This document shows, one piece after another, positions 1 through 6,012 of a stretch of DNA of 8,503 nt (the first letter of the stretch is position 1; the number at the start of each line of letters is the position of its first letter). The DNA lies in contig SCTE01000089.1 in assembly GCA_004298915.1 (NCBI GenBank), forward strand, positions 1 through 8,503, in the 5' to 3' direction. Both the position numbers and the translations under genes were made by a program. The notes under the pieces were generated by a model. The model worked only from the letters and a program-made list of their open reading frames with translations. It had not been told where the DNA came from and ran no database searches. This DNA comes from Chloroflexota bacterium (GTDB lineage: Bacteria; Chloroflexota; Limnocylindria; Limnocylindrales; CSP1-4).

Positions 1-561
1 GTAGCGCTTCACGACATCGAGGTGTCCGATCGTGTCGAACAGGCCCGATCGAGCGGCCGCGATGATCTCGTCGAAATAGGGAGCGACGACCTCATCGAGC
101 GGACGGCCCGTCGCCCAGGTCCCAACTCGGCTCGGAATGTAGGGCGAGTCCGGCCAGTCGTGAACCGACCCGATCGTATAGTCGTAGCGATGGCGTCGCA
201 GGTGGTCGCGAAGATCACCCTCCCACGCCCGATTGAAGGTCAGTTCCGCGCCGAACCGGATCAGCACCCCCCGCGGTGCCCAGCGCTCGGCCGCGGCACG
301 GACCACCCGCTCGCGCTCGGCGAAGGCCACGTAGTCGTAAGCCGGATCGCGCCGGTCGAAGTCGACGTGATCGGTGATGGCGAGTTCCGCGATACCTCGC
401 TCGAGGGCCAGGGCCGCGTAGACGTCAACGGGCACGTTGCTGTCGGGCGACTGGTCCGTGTGGAGATGCGCGTCGAGCGGCAGGTTCCGGCCCTGCGGGT
501 CGGGAGGGACCTCGGCCGTGTCCCCGGCCGTGTCCCCCGTCGCGGGTTCCGGTTCGTTCAT
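1..561 (-). CDS. PHP-domain phosphoesterase, histidinol-phosphatase-like (C-terminus cut by window edge)
   Basis: The first 187 residues are present; the gene runs off the left edge. The metal-site motifs of the PHP family are visible in order: HLH at residues 32-34, TDHVDFD at 63-69, GAE with Glu106, the SVHDW stretch with His134, and GHLD at 179-182. PHP enzymes use a di- or trinuclear metal centre to cleave phosphate esters. The pattern and spacing fit the HisJ/HisK histidinol-phosphatase type (histidinol phosphate to histidinol, histidine synthesis), but no his gene is nearby, so the substrate is uncertain. About 28 residues precede the first motif and carry a duplicated GDTA. The ATG overlaps the kbl stop codon as ATGA and no strong Shine-Dalgarno is seen, so translation is probably coupled to kbl. 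Family call is firm; substrate is inference. Confidence 0.82.
   Translation of the reverse strand, partial: MNEPEPATGDTAGDTAEVPPDPQGRNLPLDAHLHTDQSPDSNVPVDVYAALALERGIAELAITDHVDFDRRDPAYDYVAFAERERVVRAAAERWAPRGVLIRFGAELTFNRAWEGDLRDHLRRHRYDYTIGSVHDWPDSPYIPSRVGTWATGRPLDEVVAPYFDEIIAAARSGLFDTIGHLDVVKRY
514..537. repeat. 12-bp perfect tandem duplication in the PHP gene
   Basis: The 12-base unit ggccgtgtcccc occurs twice back to back (514-525 and 526-537). It lies in frame within the N-terminal extension of the PHP protein and gives GDTAGDTA at residues 9-16. It is probably a slippage duplication in an unconstrained leader segment and does not touch the metal site. Confidence 0.85.
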
Positions 562-1784
562 CCGCTGATCAGCCCCAGGCGCCGGCCGACGTTCGCGAAC
601 GCCTCGAGCGCCCGATCGAGGTGCTCGTCGGTCAGGGCGGCGGTGATGATGGTTCGGAGCCGTGCCTGGTCGAGGCTGACCGTCGGGAAGACCACGGACG
701 TGGCGAAGACCCCGGCTTCGAACAGCTCGGACGAGAACCGGATCGCGGCCTCCGAATCACCCACGATGACCGGCGTGATCGGGGTCTCCGATCGCCCGGT
801 ATCGAACCCGAGCCGGGTCAGCTCGGCCTTGAACCGTGCGCTGCTCGACCAGAGCCGATCCATCCGCCAGGTCTCCTCCTCCATGACGGCAATGGCCTCA
901 CGACAGGCGGCGGCCACGGCCGGTGGATGCGAGGTCGAGAACAGGAACGGACGCGCTCGCTGGACGAGGATGTCCCGGAGCGCCTGCGAACCTGCCACGT
1001 AGCCGCCGAGGACGCCCATGGCCTTGGACATCGTCCCGACCTGGATGGCGACCCGTCCGGTCAGCCCGAAGTGATCGACCGAACCACGGCCGTTGCGTCC
1101 CAGGACGCCCGACGCGTGGGCATCGTCCACGAAGACGGCGGCGCCGTACCGCTCGGCGACCTCGACGATGCCCGGCAGCGGAGCGATGTCGCCATCCATC
1201 GAGAACACGCCGTCGGTGACCACCAGGATCAGGCGGTACGGTCCCGCACCGGCCGGCCGTCCGAGTTCCGTGGCCTCCCGGAGCACGGCTTCGAGGCCGG
1301 CGACGTCGGCATGCGGGTAGACCTTGCGGGGCGCCTTGGACAGGCGCATCCCGTCGATGATCGAGGCGTGGTTGAGCGCGTCCGACACGATGAGGTCGGC
1401 CTCGCCCGTGATCGTCGGGATGACGCCCGTATTGGCGGTGAAGCCGCTCTGGAACGTCAGGACCGCCTCCGTGCCCTTGAACGCCGCGAGCTCGGATTCG
1501 AGGGCCTCGTGGAGGTCCATGGTCCCGGCGATGGTGCGGACGGCCCCGGAACCGGCGCCGAACTCGCGGACGGCCTCGACCGCCGCTGCCTTGAGTCGCG
1601 GGTGATGGGTCAGCCCGAGGTAGTCGTTGGAGGACAGGCTGATGACCTCGCGTCCATCGACGGTCGCCACGGGGCCCTGTTCGGAGGACATGATCCGGAG
1701 CGGTCGATAGAGGTGCTTCGCCTTCAGATCGGCCACCTCGTCGGCCAGGAACGCGAGCGGATCACGGCGTGCGGGCGTGGTCAT
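558..1784 (-). CDS. kbl: Glycine C-acetyltransferase / 2-amino-3-ketobutyrate CoA ligase (PLP-dependent)
   Basis: A 408-residue alpha-oxoamine synthase, close to the usual length of about 395-400. With CoA it cleaves 2-amino-3-ketobutyrate, the product of Tdh, to glycine and acetyl-CoA. Fold-type I PLP motifs are visible: SSNDYLGL (51-58), the glycine-rich GSGAVRTIAG (78-87), LNHASIIDG with the ring-stacking His139, TDGVFSMDGD (190-199), VDDAHASG with Asp220 and His223, and GTMSKAMG with the Schiff-base Lys254. The wording, including RPFLFSTSHPPA near 278-289, recalls the Bacillus-type Kbl group. The ATG at 1784 was chosen because the homologous N-terminus begins there and GGGAGG (1794-1799, minus strand) sits 9 nt upstream; a longer reading to 1880 would lie inside tdh. 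It starts 28 nt after tdh and its stop overlaps the next start. BioF-like activity is the main alternative, but the tdh neighbour argues for Kbl. Confidence 0.93.
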   Translation of the reverse strand: MTTPARRDPLAFLADEVADLKAKHLYRPLRIMSSEQGPVATVDGREVISLSSNDYLGLTHHPRLKAAAVEAVREFGAGSGAVRTIAGTMDLHEALESELAAFKGTEAVLTFQSGFTANTGVIPTITGEADLIVSDALNHASIIDGMRLSKAPRKVYPHADVAGLEAVLREATELGRPAGAGPYRLILVVTDGVFSMDGDIAPLPGIVEVAERYGAAVFVDDAHASGVLGRNGRGSVDHFGLTGRVAIQVGTMSKAMGVLGGYVAGSQALRDILVQRARPFLFSTSHPPAVAAACREAIAVMEEETWRMDRLWSSSARFKAELTRLGFDTGRSETPITPVIVGDSEAAIRFSSELFEAGVFATSVVFPTVSLDQARLRTIITAALTDEHLDRALEAFANVGRRLGLISG

Positions 1785-1812
1785 GGGATCGATCCTCCCG
1801 GGGAGCGGCGCG

Positions 1813-2841
1813 TCATGCCGTCCAGTCCATGATGACCTTGCCCGAATCGCCGGACCGGGCGACGGCGAACGCCGCCGCATGATCGCGGAACGAGAAGCGA
1901 TGCGTGATCGCCGGGGTGATGTCGAGCCCCGACTGGAGCATCACCGTCATCTTGTACCAGGTCTCGTACATCTCCCGGCCGTAGATGCCGCGCAAGGTCA
2001 GCATCTTGAACACGATCTCGTTGACGTCGAGCGAGATCTCCGCGGTCGGGATGCCGAGGATGGCCACGCTGCCCCCATGGGCCATGTTGGCGATCGCCGA
2101 CCGAAGCGCGGCCGGGTTGCCGGACATCTCCATGGCAACATCGAAGCCCTCGACCATGTGGAGATCGGCCTGGACGTCGGCAAGATCGCGCTCTCGGGGG
2201 TCCACGACGACGGTCGCGCCCATTCGCTCCGCGAGCGTGCGCCGATATTCGTTCGGCTCCGACACCACGATGTAGCGGGCGCCGGCATGCCTGGCGACGG
2301 CGACGGCCATCAGGCCGATCGGGCCCGCGCCGGACACCAGGACGTCCTCGCCGAGGACCGGGAACGACAGGGCGGTGTGGACGGCGTTCCCGAACGGGTC
2401 GAAGATCGCGGCGACCTCCTCGTCGATGCCCGGCCAGTGGTGCCAGACGTTGGTCACCGGGAGGACCACGTACTCGGCGAACGCTCCGTCGCGTCCGACA
2501 CCCAGCCCGATCGAGTTGGCACACAGGTGCCACCGCCCGGCCCGGCAGTGCCGGCACCGGCCGCAGATGACGTGGCCCTCGCCACTGACGATGTCGCCGG
2601 GATGCAGGTCGGTCACGTTGCTGCCGACCTCCACGACCTCGCCGACGAACTCATGGCCGACGATCAGGGGCGGGTTGATGGTCCGGGCGGCCCACGGATC
2701 CCACGATTCGATGTGCAGGTCGGTGCCGCAGATGCCGGTCCGGCGCACCTTGATGAGGACGTCGTTGATGCCGGGCACGGGTTCCGGGACGTCGAGCAGC
2801 GAGAGTCCCGGGCCGGCCTCGGTCTTGACCAGTGCGCGCAT
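1813..2841 (-). CDS. tdh: L-threonine 3-dehydrogenase (zinc, NAD-dependent)
   Basis: A 342-residue medium-chain dehydrogenase, almost exactly the length of E. coli Tdh. It oxidises L-threonine to 2-amino-3-ketobutyrate with NAD. The catalytic zinc ligands Cys38 (in GICGTDLH), His63 and Glu64 (GHEFVGEV) are present, as are the four structural-zinc cysteines 93, 96, 99 and 107. DPFGNAVH (148-155) is a typical Tdh signature. The Rossmann loop is GAGPIG at 171-176, followed by the acidic Glu195 at the end of the second strand, which favours NAD over NADP. The GREMYETWYKM stretch near 288-298 also matches Tdh. The ATG at 2841 has GAGGAG (2849-2854, minus strand) 7 nt upstream. It lies between the FAH-fold gene (39-nt gap) and kbl (28-nt gap), the classic threonine-to-glycine pair. 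A generic sorbitol-type dehydrogenase is unlikely. Confidence 0.95.
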   Translation of the reverse strand: MRALVKTEAGPGLSLLDVPEPVPGINDVLIKVRRTGICGTDLHIESWDPWAARTINPPLIVGHEFVGEVVEVGSNVTDLHPGDIVSGEGHVICGRCRHCRAGRWHLCANSIGLGVGRDGAFAEYVVLPVTNVWHHWPGIDEEVAAIFDPFGNAVHTALSFPVLGEDVLVSGAGPIGLMAVAVARHAGARYIVVSEPNEYRRTLAERMGATVVVDPRERDLADVQADLHMVEGFDVAMEMSGNPAALRSAIANMAHGGSVAILGIPTAEISLDVNEIVFKMLTLRGIYGREMYETWYKMTVMLQSGLDITPAITHRFSFRDHAAAFAVARSGDSGKVIMDWTA

Positions 2842-2880
2842 GGCTCGTCTCCTCGAGTCGTCCGATCGACGTTGGGCTCG

Positions 2881-3873
2881 TCAGGCGGGTTCGATGTCCT
2901 CGTCGGGTGGTCTGGCCGACCAGTCGATGATCGGATTCTCCACCGTTCCGATCCCCTCGATCTCGCACCGAACGCGGTCGCCCGGCTCCAGGAACACGGG
3001 CGGCGTGCGGAAGACACCGACACCGGACGGCGTCCCCGTGGCGATGAGGTCGCCGGGCTCGAGGGTGATCTGGCGGGTGATGAACTCGATGAGTTCGGGG
3101 ACGCCGTGGACCAGGTCGGCCGTGGTGCCGTCCTGCATGAGGATCGGCGTCGAAGGCGTCGTGTCCGGCGCGCCGGGCCCTGACTCCGCGCCCGGGATGC
3201 GCCAGCTCCGGATCCGGTGGCCGGCCGCGGGATCGAAGGCGTCCCCGGTGATCATGATCGACCCGACCGGCAGGAACGTGTCGGAACCCTTGGCCCGGAG
3301 CCACTGGCCGTCGCCCTTCTGGCCTTCGCGAAGGGCCTGAGGATTGCCCTGCCAGTCGCGCGCGCTGATGTCGTTCAGGACGACATAGCCGGCGACGTGG
3401 ACCATGGCGTCGGCGGCAGGCACGCGGCGTGCCCGGCGCCCGATGACGACGCCCAGCTCGACCTCGAGATCGAGGGCGTGGGTGCCCTCCGGACGAACGA
3501 CGGGCTCGCCGTCCCCGACCACGGCATTGGCGAACTTCGCGAACAGGAGGGGCCGGTCCGGCGCCGCGCGTCCGCCTTCCGCGACGTGCTCGGCGTAGTT
3601 GAGGCCGACGCACACGATCTTGCCGGGGAACTCGATCGCCGGAAGGGGCTCCAGGTCGGCCATGGCAACCGCGGCGGTCCTGAGCGACGAAGCCGAGGCG
3701 CTTGCCGCCGCCGATGCCAACGCGTTGCCCTCCGCGATCAGGTCCCCGAGGCGATCCTCGGCAAGGGCGAGGTCGAGCCCGCCTTCGACGCTCCGCAGAC
3801 GGATGACCCGGTTTTCGGCGATGACGACCCCGACAGTCGGCCCGTCGTCGGCGAGGAAGGCAAAGAACCGCAC
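2881..3873 (-). CDS. Fumarylacetoacetate hydrolase (FAH)-family enzyme
   Basis: A 330-residue protein from the GTG at 3873. Residues 1-80 resemble the small N-terminal domain found before many FAH folds. The catalytic FAH domain follows: GLNYAEHVAE (90-99, His96), the metal-binding DLEVELGVVIG with Glu137 and Glu139, NDISARD with Asp168, RAKGSDTFLPVG (Lys195), and PGDLIATGTPSGVG (273-286). The family uses Mg or Mn to hydrolyse, decarboxylate or isomerise 2-keto or acylpyruvate compounds; the substrate cannot be read from sequence. Its place in front of tdh-kbl hints at amino-acid or keto-acid catabolism, but this is inference. Two oddities: an Ala/Ser-rich stretch at 52-63, and about 16 extra Gly/Pro/Thr-rich residues between Trp224 and Gln247. 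The start is the least certain point: a hairpin covers the region just upstream and the nearest GAGG is 12 nt away. Confidence 0.88.
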   Translation of the reverse strand: MRFFAFLADDGPTVGVVIAENRVIRLRSVEGGLDLALAEDRLGDLIAEGNALASAAASASASSLRTAAVAMADLEPLPAIEFPGKIVCVGLNYAEHVAEGGRAAPDRPLLFAKFANAVVGDGEPVVRPEGTHALDLEVELGVVIGRRARRVPAADAMVHVAGYVVLNDISARDWQGNPQALREGQKGDGQWLRAKGSDTFLPVGSIMITGDAFDPAAGHRIRSWRIPGAESGPGAPDTTPSTPILMQDGTTADLVHGVPELIEFITRQITLEPGDLIATGTPSGVGVFRTPPVFLEPGDRVRCEIEGIGTVENPIIDWSARPPDEDIEPA

Positions 3874-3889
3874 GAGGCCGACCGGCCTC
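3874..3889 (-). promoter_or_regulatory. Hairpin over the DUF3105 stop and the FAH ribosome-binding region
   Basis: GAGGCC (3874-3879) and GGCCTC (3884-3889) are perfect inverted repeats around a 4-base loop; one more G-C pair can form inside. The stem covers two bases of the upstream stop codon (3888-3890) and ends directly against the GTG at 3873. On the minus strand the only GAGG before the FAH start lies within this stem. Ribosomes finishing DUF3105 would open it, so it may couple translation of the two genes. No T-run follows, which argues against a terminator. Confidence 0.45.
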
Positions 3890-4685
3890 AGCTGGCCGCT
3901 GGCGTCGGGCTCGCGGAGGGCGCGACCGTGTCCGTCGGAGCTGGGGTGTCCGTCGGGGCTGGGGTGGCGGTCGGCTTGGGACACAGCGGCTCCGGGTTCG
4001 TCCGCTCGCCCTGCTGCGCGAAGAACGCATAGATCTGGTTCGTATCGAGGGTCTCGAGCGGGAGGACCAGGCCCCACACGAGGGCCGCGTACGGCCACTT
4101 CATCTGGTCGAAGCGCGCCACGATCGGACCGACGCCGCCCTTCGGAATGTCGCAGATCGGGCTGTTCGGGAATGATGCATTGAACTGGTTGAGTGCGGCC
4201 TGTCCGCTCTCCGAGCAGGCCGTGTCCCCATCCGTGCACCGGTACAGCAGGACCAGCCCGCCATGCTCCAGGTTGTGGATCCAGCCCTGGGGCGTCGCCT
4301 GGTCATCCGGTCCGTAGACGCCCGGGCGGATCGGCCCGTCGCCGGTCGCGTTGTAGTGGTTGCCCGTCGCGGGTGGGCACAGCGCGTAGCGCACAAAGGC
4401 CCCGAGCGACACGTGGTCGCGGCCCTGATCGGTCTGGGCAATCCCCAGCCGCTGGGTGGCACTCGGTGCCGGAGCGGATGTCGGTGCGGGATCCCACTCG
4501 GTGGTGCAGGCGTACGCGGGCGAGGTCGCGTTGAGAAAGGCGAGCCCGGCCATGCCGACGAGGGCGACCCCGGCGAGGCCCCAGAGGAGGCGCCCCCGGT
4601 TTCGGGCGAGGAACGACGGCTGGGGCGCCGCACGTCGGCTGCGGCTGCCGGACTTGGCCGGCGTCAGTCGATTCGGGGTGTTCAC
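3888..4685 (-). CDS. DUF3105 protein, membrane-anchored or exported
   Basis: A 265-residue protein. A basic N-terminus (residues 11-31) leads into one hydrophobic segment at about 33-55 ending in PAYAC, so it is either a signal anchor or an export signal cleaved after AYA. The rest matches DUF3105: LCPPATGNHYN at 102-112 and HNLEHGGLVLLY at 137-148, with a His-x3-His pair (137, 141) that could bind metal. Six cysteines (60, 103, 150, 157, 178, 235) lie on the exported side and could form disulfides. The C-terminus is a Thr/Pro/Ala-rich tail (239-265). DUF3105 has no known function. The GTG at 4685 was chosen because GAGG lies 6 nt before it and the basic/hydrophobic N-terminus then makes sense. 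A TTG at 4766 would add 27 residues but has no ribosome site. It is 14 nt upstream of the FAH-fold gene. Confidence 0.85.
   Translation of the reverse strand: MNTPNRLTPAKSGSRSRRAAPQPSFLARNRGRLLWGLAGVALVGMAGLAFLNATSPAYACTTEWDPAPTSAPAPSATQRLGIAQTDQGRDHVSLGAFVRYALCPPATGNHYNATGDGPIRPGVYGPDDQATPQGWIHNLEHGGLVLLYRCTDGDTACSESGQAALNQFNASFPNSPICDIPKGGVGPIVARFDQMKWPYAALVWGLVLPLETLDTNQIYAFFAQQGERTNPEPLCPKPTATPAPTDTPAPTDTVAPSASPTPAAS
3927..3962. repeat. 18-bp tandem repeat encoding the Thr/Pro tail of the DUF3105 protein
   Basis: Two copies of an 18-base unit (3927-3944 and 3945-3962) differ at one position, and the start of a decayed third follows. On the minus strand the unit encodes a repeating Thr-Asp-Thr-Pro-Ala-Pro block at about residues 238-253. 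This looks like expansion of a flexible linker outside the conserved domain. Confidence 0.8.
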
Positions 4686-4691
4686 AAACGG

Positions 4692-4695
4692 CCTC
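4692..4695 (-). promoter_or_regulatory. Ribosome-binding site deciding the DUF3105 start
   Basis: The minus strand reads GAGG 6 nt before the GTG at 4685. No comparable site precedes the TTG at 4766, so the shorter protein is preferred. Confidence 0.55.
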
Positions 4696-4756
4696 GTGAT
4701 GTGCTGTTGAGCGTCGAATTGATCGGCAGGCGGCCGCGGATTCGACGAGTGGCTGT

Positions 4757-4790
4757 GCGTGCGCAAGGGTAGCGTGCGCGGCGCGCACGC
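4757..4790. repeat. GC-rich direct and inverted repeat cluster between two minus-strand genes
   Basis: gcgtgcgc occurs directly at 4757-4764 and 4772-4779, and its reverse complement lies at 4783-4790. The second copy and the inverted copy form a hairpin of 8-9 bp with a very small loop. It sits 62 nt after the stop of the small membrane protein gene and 72 nt before the DUF3105 start. It has no T-run on either strand, so it is at best an atypical terminator. On the minus strand TACCCT (4766-4771) abuts it and is a weak -10 candidate for the operon. The rest of the 166-bp gap shows nothing else I can support. Confidence 0.4.
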
Positions 4791-4851
4791 GCGCGAGCGG
4801 GCAAGATGGCGGGCCGGAACGCGCCGGCTGCCGCTCGGCCGGGCGTGGACC

Positions 4852-5256
4852 TCAGGGCTCGATGAGCCAGGCCGATGCTGCCGGGCTGCGCAACCCTCGG
4901 ATCAGCAGCGTCGCCAGGGCCCCGAGGAAGACGGCGACCGGGAGGAGCCCCTGGTTCAGCACCAGGAGAATCGCCGGTATCAGGAGTGACGTGAGCCCGA
5001 GCGCGAGCATGCGCGAGGCGGCCTTGCGCTGGAGCACCAGCGTGGTGGTGAAGATCGTGTAGGCCAGCAGGACCATCACGATGACCCCGATCGGGCTGAC
5101 CGGGGCCGCGATCGCGAGGTCCACGACGTAGCGCAGGGACAGGCCGATCCCGGCCAGGATCAGGAAGGCATATGCCAGGAAGAGTCGAATGGCCCAGGGC
5201 ATGCCACGGATCGAGGTCTGCATCGGCTGATTCTGCCCGAATGTGTCGGGTGTCAT
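4852..5256 (-). CDS. Small four-helix membrane protein, function unknown
   Basis: 134 residues with about four hydrophobic segments: roughly 23-44, 53-73, 82-100 and 104-119 with short charged turns between them (for example QRKAASR at 76-82). No signal peptide or catalytic motif is visible and I do not recognise the family. The ATG at 5256 has GGAG 7 nt upstream. Later methionines at residues 12 and 19 could also serve as starts, since the first 18 residues are polar. The gene is divergent from the methyltransferase-like gene across only 66 bp, so the two promoters must share that gap. It could be co-transcribed with the DUF3105-FAH-tdh-kbl run, but the 166-bp gap with a GC hairpin makes this doubtful. 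Confidence 0.75.
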   Translation of the reverse strand: MTPDTFGQNQPMQTSIRGMPWAIRLFLAYAFLILAGIGLSLRYVVDLAIAAPVSPIGVIVMVLLAYTIFTTTLVLQRKAASRMLALGLTSLLIPAILLVLNQGLLPVAVFLGALATLLIRGLRSPAASAWLIEP

Positions 5257-5307
5257 GCCCGAGCTCCGGGCCGCCCGAATCCGTCACGACCGAACGTGCC
5301 GTCGACC

Positions 5308-5313
5308 TATACT
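5308..5313 (+). promoter_or_regulatory. -10 element of the methyltransferase-like gene (probable leaderless transcript)
   Basis: TATACT, close to the consensus TATAAT, lies 9 nt before the GTG at 5323. Transcription would start at about 5320, leaving a leader of only a few bases. This excludes the in-frame GTG at 5296 as a start. No convincing -35 is visible 17 nt upstream. The site is inside the 66-bp divergent gap. Confidence 0.5.
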
Positions 5314-5322
5314 CCGCACCTC

Positions 5323-5946
5323 GTGTCGGACCTTCCGTTTCAGCTCCCGCCGGAAGCCGCCCGAAGACTGGCGTCCGCCCTCGACGTCGAAGGCAAGATT
5401 CTTCGAGGTCTCGAGGCCCTCGGGCCGGTCGCGGGTCGCGACGTGCTGCTCGTCGATGCCGCCGGCTCCGCGATCGCGGCGGGCCTCGAACGCGTCGGCG
5501 CTCGGGTGGTCCATGCGGACCTCGGCAGCCCATTCGGCGCCGATGCCACCGGCGAATCGATGGACGTCATCATCGGGCTCTGGTCGCTGTTCCGGGGCGT
5601 CAGGCCGGAGGATCTGGAGGCGGCTGATCGCATCCTGCGGCCCGATGGACGGCTGCTCGTCGTCCACGACTACGGGCGTGACGATGTCTCGCGGATCAAT
5701 CCGGATCGCGAGGAGCTCGGCGCCTGGACGCGTCGCAACGGCCCGTTCCTGCGAGCCGGGTTCCGGGTCAGAGTGCTGCACTGCTTCTGGACCTTCGAAT
5801 CCCAGGATGCAGCCACGGACTTCCTCGGATCGGCGTTCGGCGAAGCCGGGGCTGCGGTCGCGGCAACCCTGAAGCGCCCGAGGCTGTCCTACAACGTGGC
5901 GATCTACCACCGGACGCGCGGAGGCGTCGCGCCGCCACAGGGCTGA
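5323..5946 (+). CDS. Methyltransferase-like Rossmann-fold protein with weak SAM loop
   Basis: 207 residues. The order of strands and helices resembles a class I SAM-dependent methyltransferase: VLLVDAAGSAI (41-51) at the place of motif I, ARVVHADL (60-67) as the second strand with its acidic end, SMDVIIGLWSLF (79-90) for motif IV, and ADRILRPDGRLLVVHDYG (101-118) for the post-loop hairpin. Motif I lacks the usual GxGxG, reading DAAGS, so SAM binding may be altered or lost. The C-terminal half has aromatic and cysteine residues (HCFWTF, 153-158) and no clear substrate motif. The target is unknown. The GTG at 5323 was chosen because a TATACT -10 ends 9 nt upstream and would put the transcript start just before it. 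A longer form from 5296 would add nine residues. I am fairly sure of the fold and unsure of activity. Confidence 0.68.
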   Translation: MSDLPFQLPPEAARRLASALDVEGKILRGLEALGPVAGRDVLLVDAAGSAIAAGLERVGARVVHADLGSPFGADATGESMDVIIGLWSLFRGVRPEDLEAADRILRPDGRLLVVHDYGRDDVSRINPDREELGAWTRRNGPFLRAGFRVRVLHCFWTFESQDAATDFLGSAFGEAGAAVAATLKRPRLSYNVAIYHRTRGGVAPPQG

Positions 5947-5961
5947 CCGGCGATGGCCGGT
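5946..5961 (+). terminator. Short hairpin at the methyltransferase-like stop codon
   Basis: ACCGGC (5946-5951) and GCCGGT (5956-5961) pair around a 4-base loop, starting in the TGA stop. There is no T-run, only TTGG, so this is a weak candidate for an atypical GC-rich terminator. Confidence 0.25.
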
Positions 5962-5977
5962 TGGCCGACTGCCCGGA

Positions 5978-5998
5978 CAGCCCATGCCGGCCGGGCTG
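5978..5998 (+). promoter_or_regulatory. Inverted repeat overlapping the promoter of the three-helix membrane protein
   Basis: CAGCCC (5978-5983) and GGGCTG (5993-5998) are perfect inverted repeats separated by 9 bases. They fill the space where a -35 box would lie and reach into the TG of the extended -10. It could be an operator or simply a second hairpin after the upstream gene. Confidence 0.3.
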
Positions 5999-6005
5999 GT
6001 ACATT
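5997..6005 (+). promoter_or_regulatory. Extended -10 promoter of the three-helix membrane protein
   Basis: TGGTACATT fits the extended -10 pattern TGN-TANNNT, with the hexamer at 6000-6005 exactly 7 nt before the ATG at 6013. Transcription starting 7 nt after the hexamer would begin on the start codon, so a leaderless mRNA is likely. No -35 is needed for this class and none is evident. Confidence 0.45.
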
Positions 6006-6012
6006 TCGCCCG

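Noticed and set aside
22..1002. A 326-residue plus-strand open frame at the left end
   Set aside because: The minus strand carries the PHP motifs and the kbl C-terminus over the same bases; this frame has no domain.
621..1832. A 403-residue open frame on the plus strand opposite kbl
   Set aside because: It is composed of low-complexity Arg/Asp/Gly-rich sequence typical of antisense frames in GC-rich genes, and the opposite strand encodes a textbook Kbl.
1777..3183. A 468-residue open frame on the plus strand opposite tdh and part of the FAH gene
   Set aside because: It crosses two real genes and their intergenic gap, has no recognisable domain, and shows the codon pattern of a shadow frame.
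4764..4766. TTG codon as an alternative start for the DUF3105 protein
   Set aside because: It has no ribosome-binding site and overlaps a possible -10 element; the GTG at 4685 has GAGG at a good distance and gives a normal signal-anchor N-terminus.
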